Source of the DNA: Vairimorpha apis BRL 01
Lineage: Eukaryota > Microsporidia > Nosematidae
Length of the DNA stretch: 10,095 bases
Reading direction: 5' to 3'
Assembly: GCA_000447185.1 (NCBI GenBank)
Contig: KE647334.1
Coordinates: forward strand, 1 to 10,095
Shown here one piece after another: positions 1-7,198 of the stretch. Below the pieces are notes generated by a model. It was not told the DNA's origin, did no database searches, and saw nothing but the letters and a program-made list of their open reading frames with translations. Made by a program: the position numbers and the translations under genes. Every line of letters begins with the position of its first letter. The first letter of the stretch is position 1.

Positions 1-366
1 ATTCGAAATATTATTAAACAAATTGGAATCTAATTGATCGATTGGATTATTTGCTTCTTTTGATTTTCGCCTTTTTTTACCATATTTCAAATCTTTGAAT
101 TTAAATGGTCGCTTAGAGATAAAAAGAGCAGAATAATTTAAAATATTTTCATGAAAAGTTCCAGGTGGAAGAATTTCATTTGTTACTTGATCAACGTGTT
201 TGAAATTAAAAGGAATTTCTTTCAAAGCAAAATTTTCATTGGTGGTTTCATCATGCACTTCGTAAACAGTTCCATATGATCCTTGTCCCAATAAAGATAA
301 AACATTTAATTTACTAAAATATTTTTCATGTTCTTTTACTAAGAATGACATAAGGCTAAATTTCAT
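1..366 (-). CDS. Protein kinase, N-terminal part (runs off left edge)
   Basis: An open frame of 122 codons runs from ATG 366-364 to the window edge, so the C-terminal catalytic part is missing from view. The protein shows the first kinase landmarks: a glycine-rich ATP loop GQGSYGTVYEV (residues 27-37), the VAIK-type lysine in FALKEI (K49), a plausible helix-C glutamate in NEIL (E64), and a beta-4-like HENILNY (about 71-77). A lysine/arginine-rich insert (KYGKKRRKSKEA, about residues 97-108) follows the first strands and is longer than the usual loop there. Phosphotransfer to Ser/Thr is expected from the family, but the catalytic HRD and DFG motifs lie outside the window. A second ATG at 351-349 is possible. 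I chose the first because a CCC run lies 12 bases upstream (GGG 379-381 on the plus strand). The subfamily cannot be decided. Confidence 0.86.
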   Translation of the reverse strand, partial: MKFSLMSFLVKEHEKYFSKLNVLSLLGQGSYGTVYEVHDETTNENFALKEIPFNFKHVDQVTNEILPPGTFHENILNYSALFISKRPFKFKDLKYGKKRRKSKEANNPIDQLDSNLFNNISN

Positions 367-378
367 TTATTTTTAAAA

Positions 379-381
379 GGG
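379..381 (-). promoter_or_regulatory. CCC start-associated motif of the kinase gene
   Basis: A CCC run on the minus strand lies 12 bases before the kinase ATG in otherwise nearly C-free DNA. It matches the CCC/GGG motif known upstream of microsporidian start codons. Confidence 0.5.
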
Positions 382-1519
382 ATAATTTATTTTTATATAT
401 TAAATGATAAAACAAAATGTTTTAGATTTTAATATAAAAAAATAACAATATTTTTAAATAATTGTTCAGTTATTCATTAATTTTTTTTGAAATTTATGTA
501 AATTTTAAATAAAATAAAAAATATCAAAAAAAATTAATTCAATTAAAAATGTCAATATTTCATCTAAACGATTAAAACAATTTCAATAACTTTATTAGGA
601 AAATTTAATACATTTGTGCAATTAAAAATTATTTAATCAAAATCATTTTGGAATAATTTAGAAAATTTTGATATTTTTAATACAAATATATAAATTAGAC
701 ATTTTTTTAGAATTTGTTTTAAATAACATAAAATCAATTTTAGGTTAAATATATTTTTTTATTACTTTTAAATTTTTTAAAAAATTAATCTATAGAATAC
801 ATATTGAAAAAATATTTAAATTTTAATTAAATATAAATTATCAATTTTACTTTACCTCTTTAAACAAAATCACCATGTATATTTTAAGAAGATTTTAAAT
901 ACCTTTAGTCAAAAATTATAAAAAATTATATAATTTATTAATTTTTTTAAAGAACAAAAAATTTTGAATAAAAAAATTTAAAAACGTAATTTTGACAATT
1001 TTAATTAATTTTTAATTTAATGATTTTTTATAATTTATAATATTTTAAAATCATACACATATGCTTTGTAAGAAAATGAAAAATTTTAATGATACAATAA
1101 ATTCAAATTTATAAAAAAAATATGTGTTTAATTTACTAAAAAATTGTATATTTTTATTCATATATTAATGCTTTTATTTAAATGTTTTTTGAAAAAATTC
1201 AGAAATTCTTTATATTGTTATAAGTATATATCAAATTTAAGTAAATATATATTTTTCCATTAAAGATATCAAATTTTGATTAATATGTAATTTCAATTTT
1301 AAAATTACTTTGAAATCATTTATTTTTAGGATTTTTAAAGAATAATATAAAGTTAATACAATAAGAAAAAATATTAAAATTACATAAAATATATAAATTT
1401 TTTAAAATTAAAAAATAAAATGTTTTGATATTATTAGTAAATTTTTTTGTATGTTGTTAAAATTGTTTACGGAATTGTTGATTAATTGACTTAATGAAAC
1501 AAATTTTTTTGTGAAAATA
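382..1519. other. AT-rich intergenic stretch
   Basis: This stretch of about 1.1 kb is almost entirely A and T, with many short A- and T-runs and frequent stops in all frames. I see no CCC-ATG start signal, no tRNA-like cloverleaf and no ORF of interest. It lies between the divergent 5' ends of the kinase and the EED-like gene, so it must hold both promoters, but I cannot point to specific elements. Confidence 0.6.
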
Positions 1520-2452
1520 ATGCAATGTATTTATTATATTTTATTAAACCCCATTATAAAAGTGTCTCTTCATAAATTACCATTTAATTTTAAGTTTATT
1601 AAATCTTGCAAAAATATAAATTTGATTGCTCTAATTTCTGACAATAAAGTTGAATTTTTGCGTGATGGTAAACAAAGTTCAATTTCAGATAAAAATAAAG
1701 AAGAAATATTCACATGCCTTGATTTTATTTACTTTAAAAACATTTTATTTGCATGTATAGGTGGTACACTAGGAATAATAAAAATTGTTAATGTTATTAA
1801 CGGATCATTTTATAATTATATATCTGCACATACAGGTGAAATTTTAGATATTAAATGTACTGAAAAATACATTATAACTTCTAGTGATGACTGTTCAATA
1901 AAATTATGGGATTTTGAAACATTATCTTGTATAAGAATTTTTGCAGGATTGGAATATAAAAATCCAATTTTAAGTTTAGATTTAATTAATGATAAATTAT
2001 TAGGTGCAGGTATTGATTGTAAAATTTTTGAATGGAAAATAAATACAGAAAAAGATATATTTATTTTTAAATCAATATTTGTAGGTTCTGATTTACATAG
2101 AAGTGCAATTATTAAAAGTAGATATTGTAATGAAATTATTATCTCTCTTTCTAGTGATGGTAGAATAAGTATTATTAAACCGATCTATAATAAAAAATTC
2201 GACTTTGTTTTTTTAAAAGAGATTTTTTATGAAAATAAAATTACAGATTTTGAAATTTTTAATGATACACTGATATGTTTAACAATTAATGAATTATATA
2301 AACACAATTTGAGTAATTTATTTGATGAATATGATTGTAAGCATATTAAACTAGAAACAAAAGATGAATGTGTATGTATAACAGTCAATAGAGATTTTAT
2401 TTATGTCTTAACTAAAACAAATACGCTGGAAATAATTGATAATAAATACTAA
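1520..2452 (+). CDS. EED: WD40 protein, ESC/EED-like (Polycomb complex 2 subunit candidate)
   Basis: This is a 310-residue WD40 propeller. Besides generic WD signatures (SSDDCSIKLWD 121-131, AGIDCKIFEW 163-172) it carries family-specific matches to ESC/EED in the right order: EEIFTC (61-66) against the EED ENFYTC segment, GTLGIIKIVN (82-91) against the GIIRIIN strand, IFAGLE (140-145) against IFGGVE, and DLHRSAI...IISLSSDGRISIIKP (191-221) against the IHR...LILSKS...WKP stretch. EED binds trimethylated H3K27 and activates the EZH2 methyltransferase in the nucleus. At 310 residues it is shorter than animal EED (about 440), lacking an N-terminal extension and most of the last blade. Two cage positions seem changed: the tyrosine of FYTC is F here, and no Trp-Tyr pair is visible near the C terminus. 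The ATG at 1520 is the first and only usable Met, but it has no CCC just upstream; a CCCC lies inside the frame at 1549-1552. It could instead be another WD40 protein, but the ordered matches make ESC/EED the best call. Confidence 0.78.
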   Translation: MQCIYYILLNPIIKVSLHKLPFNFKFIKSCKNINLIALISDNKVEFLRDGKQSSISDKNKEEIFTCLDFIYFKNILFACIGGTLGIIKIVNVINGSFYNYISAHTGEILDIKCTEKYIITSSDDCSIKLWDFETLSCIRIFAGLEYKNPILSLDLINDKLLGAGIDCKIFEWKINTEKDIFIFKSIFVGSDLHRSAIIKSRYCNEIIISLSSDGRISIIKPIYNKKFDFVFLKEIFYENKITDFEIFNDTLICLTINELYKHNLSNLFDEYDCKHIKLETKDECVCITVNRDFIYVLTKTNTLEIIDNKY

Positions 2453-2500
2453 GATATTTTAAAATTAAAATTTTTATAAATATGAATTCAAAATACATTT

Positions 2501-3107
2501 TTATTTAGTCATATTAAATGGATTAAAAGTTTTTCCAATTTCTTTTGTTTTATAAATGAATGTAATTACATCACTACTTAACTGTCTTAAATGTTTATAC
2601 ACAGATGAATCGTAATAATACAATCTTGTATATGGGCACCTAAATTGAGCCGGTAGTCCTGTAAATTCACATAATTTTTTCTTAGGCTTAACTGTGTATC
2701 GACTTGATATTTCCATATATTTAAGATTATAAATGTCCAAACTTTTACCATAACTTCTCATATTTTTATTTTTAAATTTTCCCTGTTTATAGGTATCATA
2801 TTTTTTTACATGAATTTCATCATAGTGTTTATTTTCGTTCAATATAATAGAATTTACTTTATCATTAATTTCTTCATCTTTTATTTTTTCAACTTGAATT
2901 TTTTTTTAGAATTTAAATTGGATTGCACTGGCGAATTTTTTTTAATATTTAAATCATTAAGGCTTTCAGAAGAACTTAATATTGATCTTCTAAATTTAAT
3001 TTTCTTTTTGTCAGGTGAATGATTTAATTTTTATTTTTATTGTGTCTTCTAAGTGATATCTTATTATTATTTATTTCAGCTGCTTTCCTTTGTGTCTTTT
3101 TACTCAT
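2501..3107 (-). CDS. IES6: Ies6/INO80C-like YL1-C domain protein, with two apparent frame changes
   Basis: The gene starts at ATG 3107-3105, with CCC two bases upstream (GGG 3110-3112, plus strand), and ends at 2501. It is readable only in three successive frames: the first from the ATG to a TAA at about 3024-3026, the second through about 2905, the third to the end. Each join needs a -1 step, at A-runs near 3030 and at the nine-A run 2899-2907. Total length is 607, so two missing bases restore 203 codons (202 residues). The C-terminal third holds the YL1-C domain: Y-M-E-I then KPKKKLCEFTGLPAQFRCP (about residues 141-159) aligns without gaps to the Ies6/INO80C segment Y-F-S-I...KPAKKY.D.(S/T)GL. 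Ies6 pairs with Arp5 in the INO80 nucleosome remodeller in the nucleus. The N-terminal 85 residues are lysine-rich and low complexity, unlike the acidic N terminus of the related Swc2/VPS72, which favours Ies6. The gene converges on the EED-like gene with 48 bases between stops. The third frame has no early ATG of its own; its first is at about 2761. Confidence 0.8.
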
Positions 3108-3109
3108 TA

Positions 3110-3112
3110 GGG
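3110..3112 (-). promoter_or_regulatory. CCC motif deciding the IES6 start
   Basis: The minus-strand context is ACCC-TA-ATG. This motif supports ATG 3107 as the true start even though the YL1-C domain is reached only after two frame changes. Confidence 0.6.
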
Positions 3113-3991
3113 TATTTGTACAATAATGTTTGAAAATAATGTTATTTATTTAGAAATTATTAAGCTTAAATTCGATCGAAAAATATCAAAACTAAAATTA
3201 AATTCATCATGATTTATTTAATGTTATTTCAGCTTGATACTAATAAACACAAAATTTCAAATATTCTAAATGTTAAATATTATCAAAATAATTGTTAACT
3301 TTAAACTAAAAAATTATTTTGTTTTTTTTATTTTAAAGTAAGAAAACTACTAAATTAACAATAATTATTTAAAATAATATTAAACAATTAAGTATAATAT
3401 TAATTTTTTATGATTTTAATGTAATGTTTTTTGTCAAAAAATGCTTACATATTAGAAATATATTTTTCTATATATAATACTTGTGAATTACATTTTTGGT
3501 AAAAGTAATATCAAAAGTTAAAAAAGTCTATTATTAATGTTTTTAAAACATATTAAAAAAAATATTTTTTATATTGAATTATAAAAAAATGAAGATAATA
3601 GATTTTCATAAATAATTATTATATTTTTTCGAATTATATGTTGCTTTATGAAAAAAACATAAATTAACTATTTTAATAATTTTAACAATCAAACTTTAAA
3701 AAGAATTAATGTATTAATTATATAAATAAAAAATATATCCATAACTATCTTTACTTTTATTAATTTATACAATGAATTTAAAAATATCAAAAAAAATTTG
3801 CGTTAAAATAAAAATATATTATTTTATATTGTATTTATTTAATATTAATATTTTAATTATACTTTATAAATTTTTTTAGACACAAAATAAATTATGATTT
3901 AAAACAAATCATATACATTAGTAATTTTATTATATTAAATTTGGTAAATATATTAAATATAATAAAAATATATTTTAAAATCAAATATTTA
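3113..3991. other. AT-rich intergenic stretch
   Basis: About 0.88 kb of very AT-rich DNA lies between the IES6 5' end and the YIF1 3' end. No CCC or GGG start signal, no conserved-looking ORF and no RNA gene is visible. Homopolymer A and T tracts dominate. Confidence 0.6.
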
Positions 3992-4618
3992 TTAATACAA
4001 AAAAAATATAAATAACGTCTGAATTAAAACAAATCCAAATAGAAAATACAATTTTTTTGTCTTATCTGAAGAGAATTCATACACAAAACAATTTTTTAAA
4101 GATCGGCTTGAGAAAAAGAAAAAACTTACATATCCATAAATTTTGATTGGCAAATTGATAATTTTAGATCTAGGTAAAATTTGAAAAATAAGTACTATGA
4201 AATATTTATAACCTGAAAAACATATGATGTCCAAAATTTTTAATTTTATATTAAGAACAAAAGTTATAATTTTAAATATAAAAAGTAAAACAATTTCAAA
4301 AAACATTAATCTAGTAAAAATAAGTCCAATATGTTCTGGTGTAAACAAACTTTTTAAACCCAAATACATACTTTTTACAATAATAAACGTAAAAAGACTC
4401 ATCATAGGTATGTATAAATCAGGTTTGTTTATTCTGTTATCATCCATATCCCATTGAGATTTTAAATATGGAAACAAAATCAATACAATTTTGTTAATTA
4501 AATATGCGTCATCAACATCGAAATACGGTTTCAAAAAGTTAAAATTTACGTTTCCTATTCTATTAGAAACATAATTTGAGCCTGTTCTTAATGCTTCTTT
4601 TCCTAATTCCAAATCCAT
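3992..4618 (-). CDS. YIF1: Yif1 family protein (ER-Golgi membrane trafficking)
   Basis: This is an intact 208-residue membrane protein matching the Yif1/Hrf1 family throughout. An amphipathic GKEALRTGSNYV segment (6-17) is followed by LKPYFDVDDAYLINKI (29-44), the equivalent of the family's KYYFNVDNSYV block. Then come KPDLYIPMMSLFTF (65-78), where PDLYIP(L/M)M is the hallmark before the first transmembrane helix, and SGYKY (135-139). About five hydrophobic helices are seen: roughly 70-88, 100-123, 128-148, 155-171 and 189-208. Yif1 forms a complex with Yip1 and cycles between ER and Golgi, helping COPII vesicle transport with Ypt/Rab GTPases. Family members are commonly 290-310 residues; here the unstructured N terminus is trimmed, as is usual in microsporidia. 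The start is ATG 4618, four bases after a CCCC run (GGGG 4623-4626). A 50-codon gene lies 30 bases upstream on the same strand. Confidence 0.9.
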   Translation of the reverse strand: MDLELGKEALRTGSNYVSNRIGNVNFNFLKPYFDVDDAYLINKIVLILFPYLKSQWDMDDNRINKPDLYIPMMSLFTFIIVKSMYLGLKSLFTPEHIGLIFTRLMFFEIVLLFIFKIITFVLNIKLKILDIICFSGYKYFIVLIFQILPRSKIINLPIKIYGYVSFFFFSSRSLKNCFVYEFSSDKTKKLYFLFGFVLIQTLFIFFLY

Positions 4619-4622
4619 ATGT

Positions 4623-4626
4623 GGGG
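4623..4626 (-). promoter_or_regulatory. CCCC start-associated motif of YIF1
   Basis: The minus-strand context is ACCCCACAT-ATG, the microsporidian C-run close to the start codon. It lies in the 30-base gap after the stop of the 50-codon gene, so YIF1 probably has its own transcript. Confidence 0.5.
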
Positions 4627-4648
4627 TAAAAAATTAACATTAATGTCA

Positions 4649-4801
4649 CTAAAATTTTTGATTTAAAAGTTCATCAAAACACAATTTGTGAATACTGCTT
4701 ATATTAGGATTTTCTTCAAGCAATATTTCTATGTCATTCTTTAACACATTAAATGTTATTTCTTCTTCGCTTATTATTTCTATATTTGTATTAAAATCCA
4801 T
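4649..4801 (-). CDS. Small acidic protein of unknown function, 50 residues
   Basis: The start is ATG 4801-4799, with CCC three bases upstream (GGG 4805-4807, plus strand), and the stop is TAG 4651-4649. The 50-residue product begins MDFNTNIEIISEEEITFNVL and ends FDELLNQKF. It has no transmembrane segment, is acidic in its first two thirds (SEEE, LLEENP), and looks helical. The correctly placed C-run, the absence of a better frame in this stretch, and the tight 30-base spacing to YIF1 on the same strand argue that it is a real gene. I do not recognise the family. Microsporidia retain very small subunits of larger complexes, and this may be one. Chance cannot be excluded for so short a frame. 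Confidence 0.58.
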   Translation of the reverse strand: MDFNTNIEIISEEEITFNVLKNDIEILLEENPNISSIHKLCFDELLNQKF

Positions 4802-4804
4802 TAT

Positions 4805-4807
4805 GGG
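4805..4807 (-). promoter_or_regulatory. CCC motif supporting the 50-codon gene
   Basis: TTACCCATAATG on the minus strand gives a CCC run three bases before the ATG. It is the main reason for accepting this short frame. Confidence 0.5.
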
Positions 4808-5197
4808 TAATAGTTAAAAAATTTTTAATAAATTTTTATAAATAACATATTAAAATTTATAAGATATGTACAAAACTAGATTTTTTAATGACCTAAAATT
4901 TTTTTATACAAAAATTTATAAATGTAAATTCATTAATATTTTGTTATAATTGATATATTCATTAAAAATATATAAAAAAATTCAAAAATTTATAATATTT
5001 TTTGCTTTTTTTTAAATCAACAATTATTTAATTTTTATCTAAAAAAATTAAAATTCTAATCAATAAAACATCAAAATATTTATATTTAGTTCTAAGAGAA
5101 TAAAAAAAGTTTTATAAATATTTCACTTAAATTTTTATAAATACACGTTATTTTAATTTATTAAGTTTATACAATATTTAAATATTTAGAAATTTTA
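4808..5197. other. AT-rich divergent intergenic region
   Basis: This 390-base gap separates the leftward 50-codon/YIF1 pair from the rightward 59-codon gene and presumably holds both promoters. It is nearly all A and T, and I see nothing specific in it. Confidence 0.55.
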
Positions 5198-5200
5198 CCC
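5198..5200 (+). promoter_or_regulatory. CCC motif abutting the ATG of the 59-codon gene
   Basis: The context TTTTACCC-ATG has the C-run directly against the start codon. It picks ATG 5201 over the ATG at 5205. Confidence 0.6.
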
Positions 5201-5380
5201 ATGATATGTTTATCAAATTTCATTTTGACTACTTCTACAATATCTTACTTATATATTATATATGTATTTATATTAAGGCCATTTTGCTACGATATTAATG
5301 ATATAGAAAATATTTTTTTGATTATTGCTTCAATTATTGTTTTCTTAATTCTTATAATTTTTTATTCTCTGAAAAAGTAA
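5201..5380 (+). CDS. Small two-helix membrane protein, DPM2-like candidate
   Basis: The frame has 60 codons from ATG 5201, with CCC directly upstream, to TAA 5378-5380, giving 59 residues. It contains two hydrophobic helices, about residues 7-26 and 38-55, joined by a short polar loop RPFCYDINDIEN. The C terminus is SLKK, whose lysines could act as a dilysine-type ER signal. The pattern of helix, (L/R)PF, an acidic short loop, then a second helix with a lysine tail resembles DPM2, the small subunit of dolichol-phosphate-mannose synthase in the ER. DPM2 is about 80 residues, so this would be a trimmed form. That match is by eye and weak, and other tiny ER proteins share this layout. The next gene begins 20 bases after its stop. 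Confidence 0.62.
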   Translation: MICLSNFILTTSTISYLYIIYVFILRPFCYDINDIENIFLIIASIIVFLILIIFYSLKK

Positions 5381-5388
5381 AAAATTAA

Positions 5389-5391
5389 CCC
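5389..5391 (+). promoter_or_regulatory. CCC motif before the propeller gene at 5401
   Basis: A CCC run lies nine bases before ATG 5401, inside the 20-base gap after the preceding gene. It supports ATG 5401 as the start although the long downstream frame is shifted relative to it. Confidence 0.5.
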
Positions 5392-5400
5392 TTTATAATA

Positions 5401-6062
5401 ATGAAATTTAACACTACTCTCAATATAATAGAGGAACAATATGAAATAGAAAAGAGTCAAATAAACTTTTATTATATGGATTTTTTACAAGTGAAAATAA
5501 GAATTTGTACAGAAAATGTAAAAAAACAAATAGTTTTATTTCAAAACTGAAAAGACATATTTCTAGTATGGTTAAATATAAAGAATGTTTTTATATTATA
5601 GATACTTATGGAGATATATATAAAATTATAAATGATTCATTAAATTTTATTTCTGGAGGTCTTTGTAGTGTAAAAGATTTTATTGTTTGGAACGATCAAA
5701 TAATTTTGTTAGACAAATATGGAAGAATTAAGTATTTTGATTTTTTTGGAAAATTAATAGATGTTAAATTTACAAATTATATTGCTGCAATAGATGTAAA
5801 AGACAATGAGATAACATATATACCATATAAAATAGATTGTTATGGAAAAGAACTTGATTTAAATAATGTCAAATTTAAAATAATACATGCATTTAACAAA
5901 ACGTTTATTGTTCTTAAAGATTCTGTATTTTTATTTTGCAAAGAAAAAAATCATAAATATTTATTAATTTGGAATTATGTAATTTATAATAAAGATGGAA
6001 ACATTAATTTATTTAGTGAAAATGAGGAATTTATTTGTAAAATAGCTAAAAAGGATTTATAA
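5401..6062 (+). CDS. Small beta-propeller protein, Trm82/WDR4-like, with one apparent frame change
   Basis: ATG 5401 has a CCC nine bases upstream and opens a frame beginning MKFNTTLNIIEEQYEIEK. The conserved-looking protein lies in the -1 frame, open from 5445 to the stop at 6062. The change must fall between 5445 and about 5547, most likely near the A-run 5450-5453. Length is 662, and one extra base restores 221 codons (220 residues). The longer frame has no ATG before 5568. The protein is beta-rich with repeated blade-like units: YIIDTYGDIYKI, then SGGLCSVKDFIVWNDQIILLDKYGRIKYFDF. These resemble the D-K-(Y/F)-G-D-(V/I)-Y and G-H-V-S-x-(L/V)-x-D...I.T.D...I+V blocks of Trm82/WDR4. That protein is the non-catalytic partner of Trm8/METTL1 in tRNA m7G46 methylation, in the nucleus. 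Trm82 is usually 400 residues or more, so this would be strongly reduced. It may be another WD40 protein. Confidence 0.62.
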
Positions 6063-6513
6063 TGCTATCTTTTTGGTTTTATATTTATAATCATTTTTAA
6101 TAAGAAATTAAATAATTTTTTTATTTTAATTTTAAAATCTTATAAAAATCATATTAATAATCAAGATTATACCTACTGCATTAGATAAATAAAATTTTTT
6201 AATTTTCCTTCACTTATTAATTATTATCATTTTAGAAATTAGTGTAAAAAAATTATGTAATGTTTAAAAACTTTTAATAATAAGATAATTAAATTTTATA
6301 GGTTATTCTTACTGTGTTATACTAAAAAAATAATAAATTTAAAAAAATCAGATGTATATATGTTTTAAATTTTCTAAAATTTTTGTATATTACATAATTT
6401 AAATTTTATTTATTTACTTGTAAAATTGATATGTTTAAATTTTTGTTAAAAATTAATATCTAGTATTATATTAAAAAATTCACATAAAATATCTTTTAAC
6501 TTTAATTTTATAT
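6063..6513. other. AT-rich intergenic stretch
   Basis: These 450 bases of AT-rich DNA lie between two rightward genes. No start signal, RNA gene or ORF of interest is visible. Confidence 0.55.
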
Positions 6514-6516
6514 CCC
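6514..6516 (+). promoter_or_regulatory. CCC motif abutting ATG 6517
   Basis: TATCCC-ATG places the C-run directly against the start codon, supporting translation from 6517 and therefore the reality of the first reading frame. Confidence 0.6.
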
Positions 6517-7198
6517 ATGTCTGAAAATAAAAAATTTCTTGTGGACTATAAAAATTCAAGTGAAGAATCAAATGACATTTCAACAAGTTACAGTTCATCA
6601 GAAGATAATGATATAGAATGCAGAATAAGTAAAAATATGGATATTCAAGATTTTGAATTTTTAGTTGAAAGATCTCATATATTTCAGAAAACAGAAAATT
6701 TATACGAAAACATTTTAGATAAAGCGTTTGTAATGAGTAATGACGTTGTATTGTATTATATACTTTTGTTTGATTATTCAAAAAGTTTATCATTTTTTGA
6801 AAAAAAATAAAAAAATAATTAATAACATTTTAAATGATAAAAATATTAATAAAAATAATTTATATATTATAAATACAAATATTTTATGTGGTATTGATAG
6901 TAAGTATATTTATGATGCTATTAAATCAATAGAATTGAAATATGAAAATTATATTTTTTTAAGTAAATGCTCATATGTCGATAAAAAAGACAAAGAAGAT
7001 TTAAAAGATTGTTTTAAAAATATTAAACATGAAGATTTTGATTTTATTCCTGATTGTATAGAGGAAATTTTTTTATTAACAGTGTCTCAGTATTGGAGAA
7101 GTACAGTTTTTTATGACAAACCTTATAGAATTTTTTTGTTAAATAAAAAAGAAATGGTAGAATATTTAGAAAAATTAAAAGAAGAAGTAAATTGTTGA
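6517..7198 (+). CDS. Possible Bcp1/BCCIP homologue, with one apparent frame change
   Basis: The start is ATG 6517 with CCC directly upstream. The first frame ends at a TAA right after the eight-A run 6790-6797, and the +1 frame continues open to TGA 7198. Dropping one A gives 681 bases and a 226-residue protein. The N terminus is polar and Ser/Asp/Glu-rich (SSEESNDISTSYSSSEDND, about 14-32). The rest is mixed alpha/beta and includes NMDIQDFEFL, the strand-helix NLYIINTNILCGIDSKYIYDA, YENYIFLSKCSYVDKKDKED, and a final YRIFLLNKKEMVEYLEKLKE. This order resembles Bcp1/BCCIP: (V/I)DFEFF, then LL(L)NERL(I/V)N(M/V)P..I..PLY, YYLLISK.Y, and a closing R+.L.(P)K.KF...+..L. Bcp1 is a nuclear chaperone and export factor for ribosomal protein uL14 (Rpl23). 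Yeast Bcp1 has about 283 residues. The assignment is by pattern only; the gene itself is more certain than its name. Confidence 0.66.

Noticed and set aside
1511..1513. GTG at 1511, and TTG at 2842 (minus), 5505 and 7971 as starts
   Set aside because: These are bacterial-style alternative starts. The genes are eukaryotic, and ATGs at 1520, 3107, 5401 and 7986 are better; the last three have C-run signals.
2899..2907. Programmed -1 frameshift as the main explanation for IES6
   Set aside because: A slippery A-run exists, but a second break upstream, breaks in other genes and one of opposite sign make errors or decay more likely. I keep it only as a possibility.
2810..3022. Plus-strand 70-codon ORF, Phe-rich
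   Set aside because: It is the antisense shadow of the lysine-rich part of the IES6 homologue and begins at an ATG with no C-run; its low-complexity FFIF composition follows from reversed AAA/AAT codons.
3015..3030. A spliceosomal intron explaining the IES6 frame changes
   Set aside because: There is no GTA-type donor or branch-site/AG pair around the joins, and the coding sequence appears continuous on both sides with only one base out of phase.
4224..4457. Plus-strand 77-codon ORF
   Set aside because: It lies wholly antisense to YIF1, whose family motifs are unmistakable, and it has no start signal.
6446..6793. Minus-strand 115-codon ORF
   Set aside because: It is antisense to the CCC-ATG-started gene at 6517, rich in Phe/Leu/Tyr as expected of a shadow, and has no C-run before its start.
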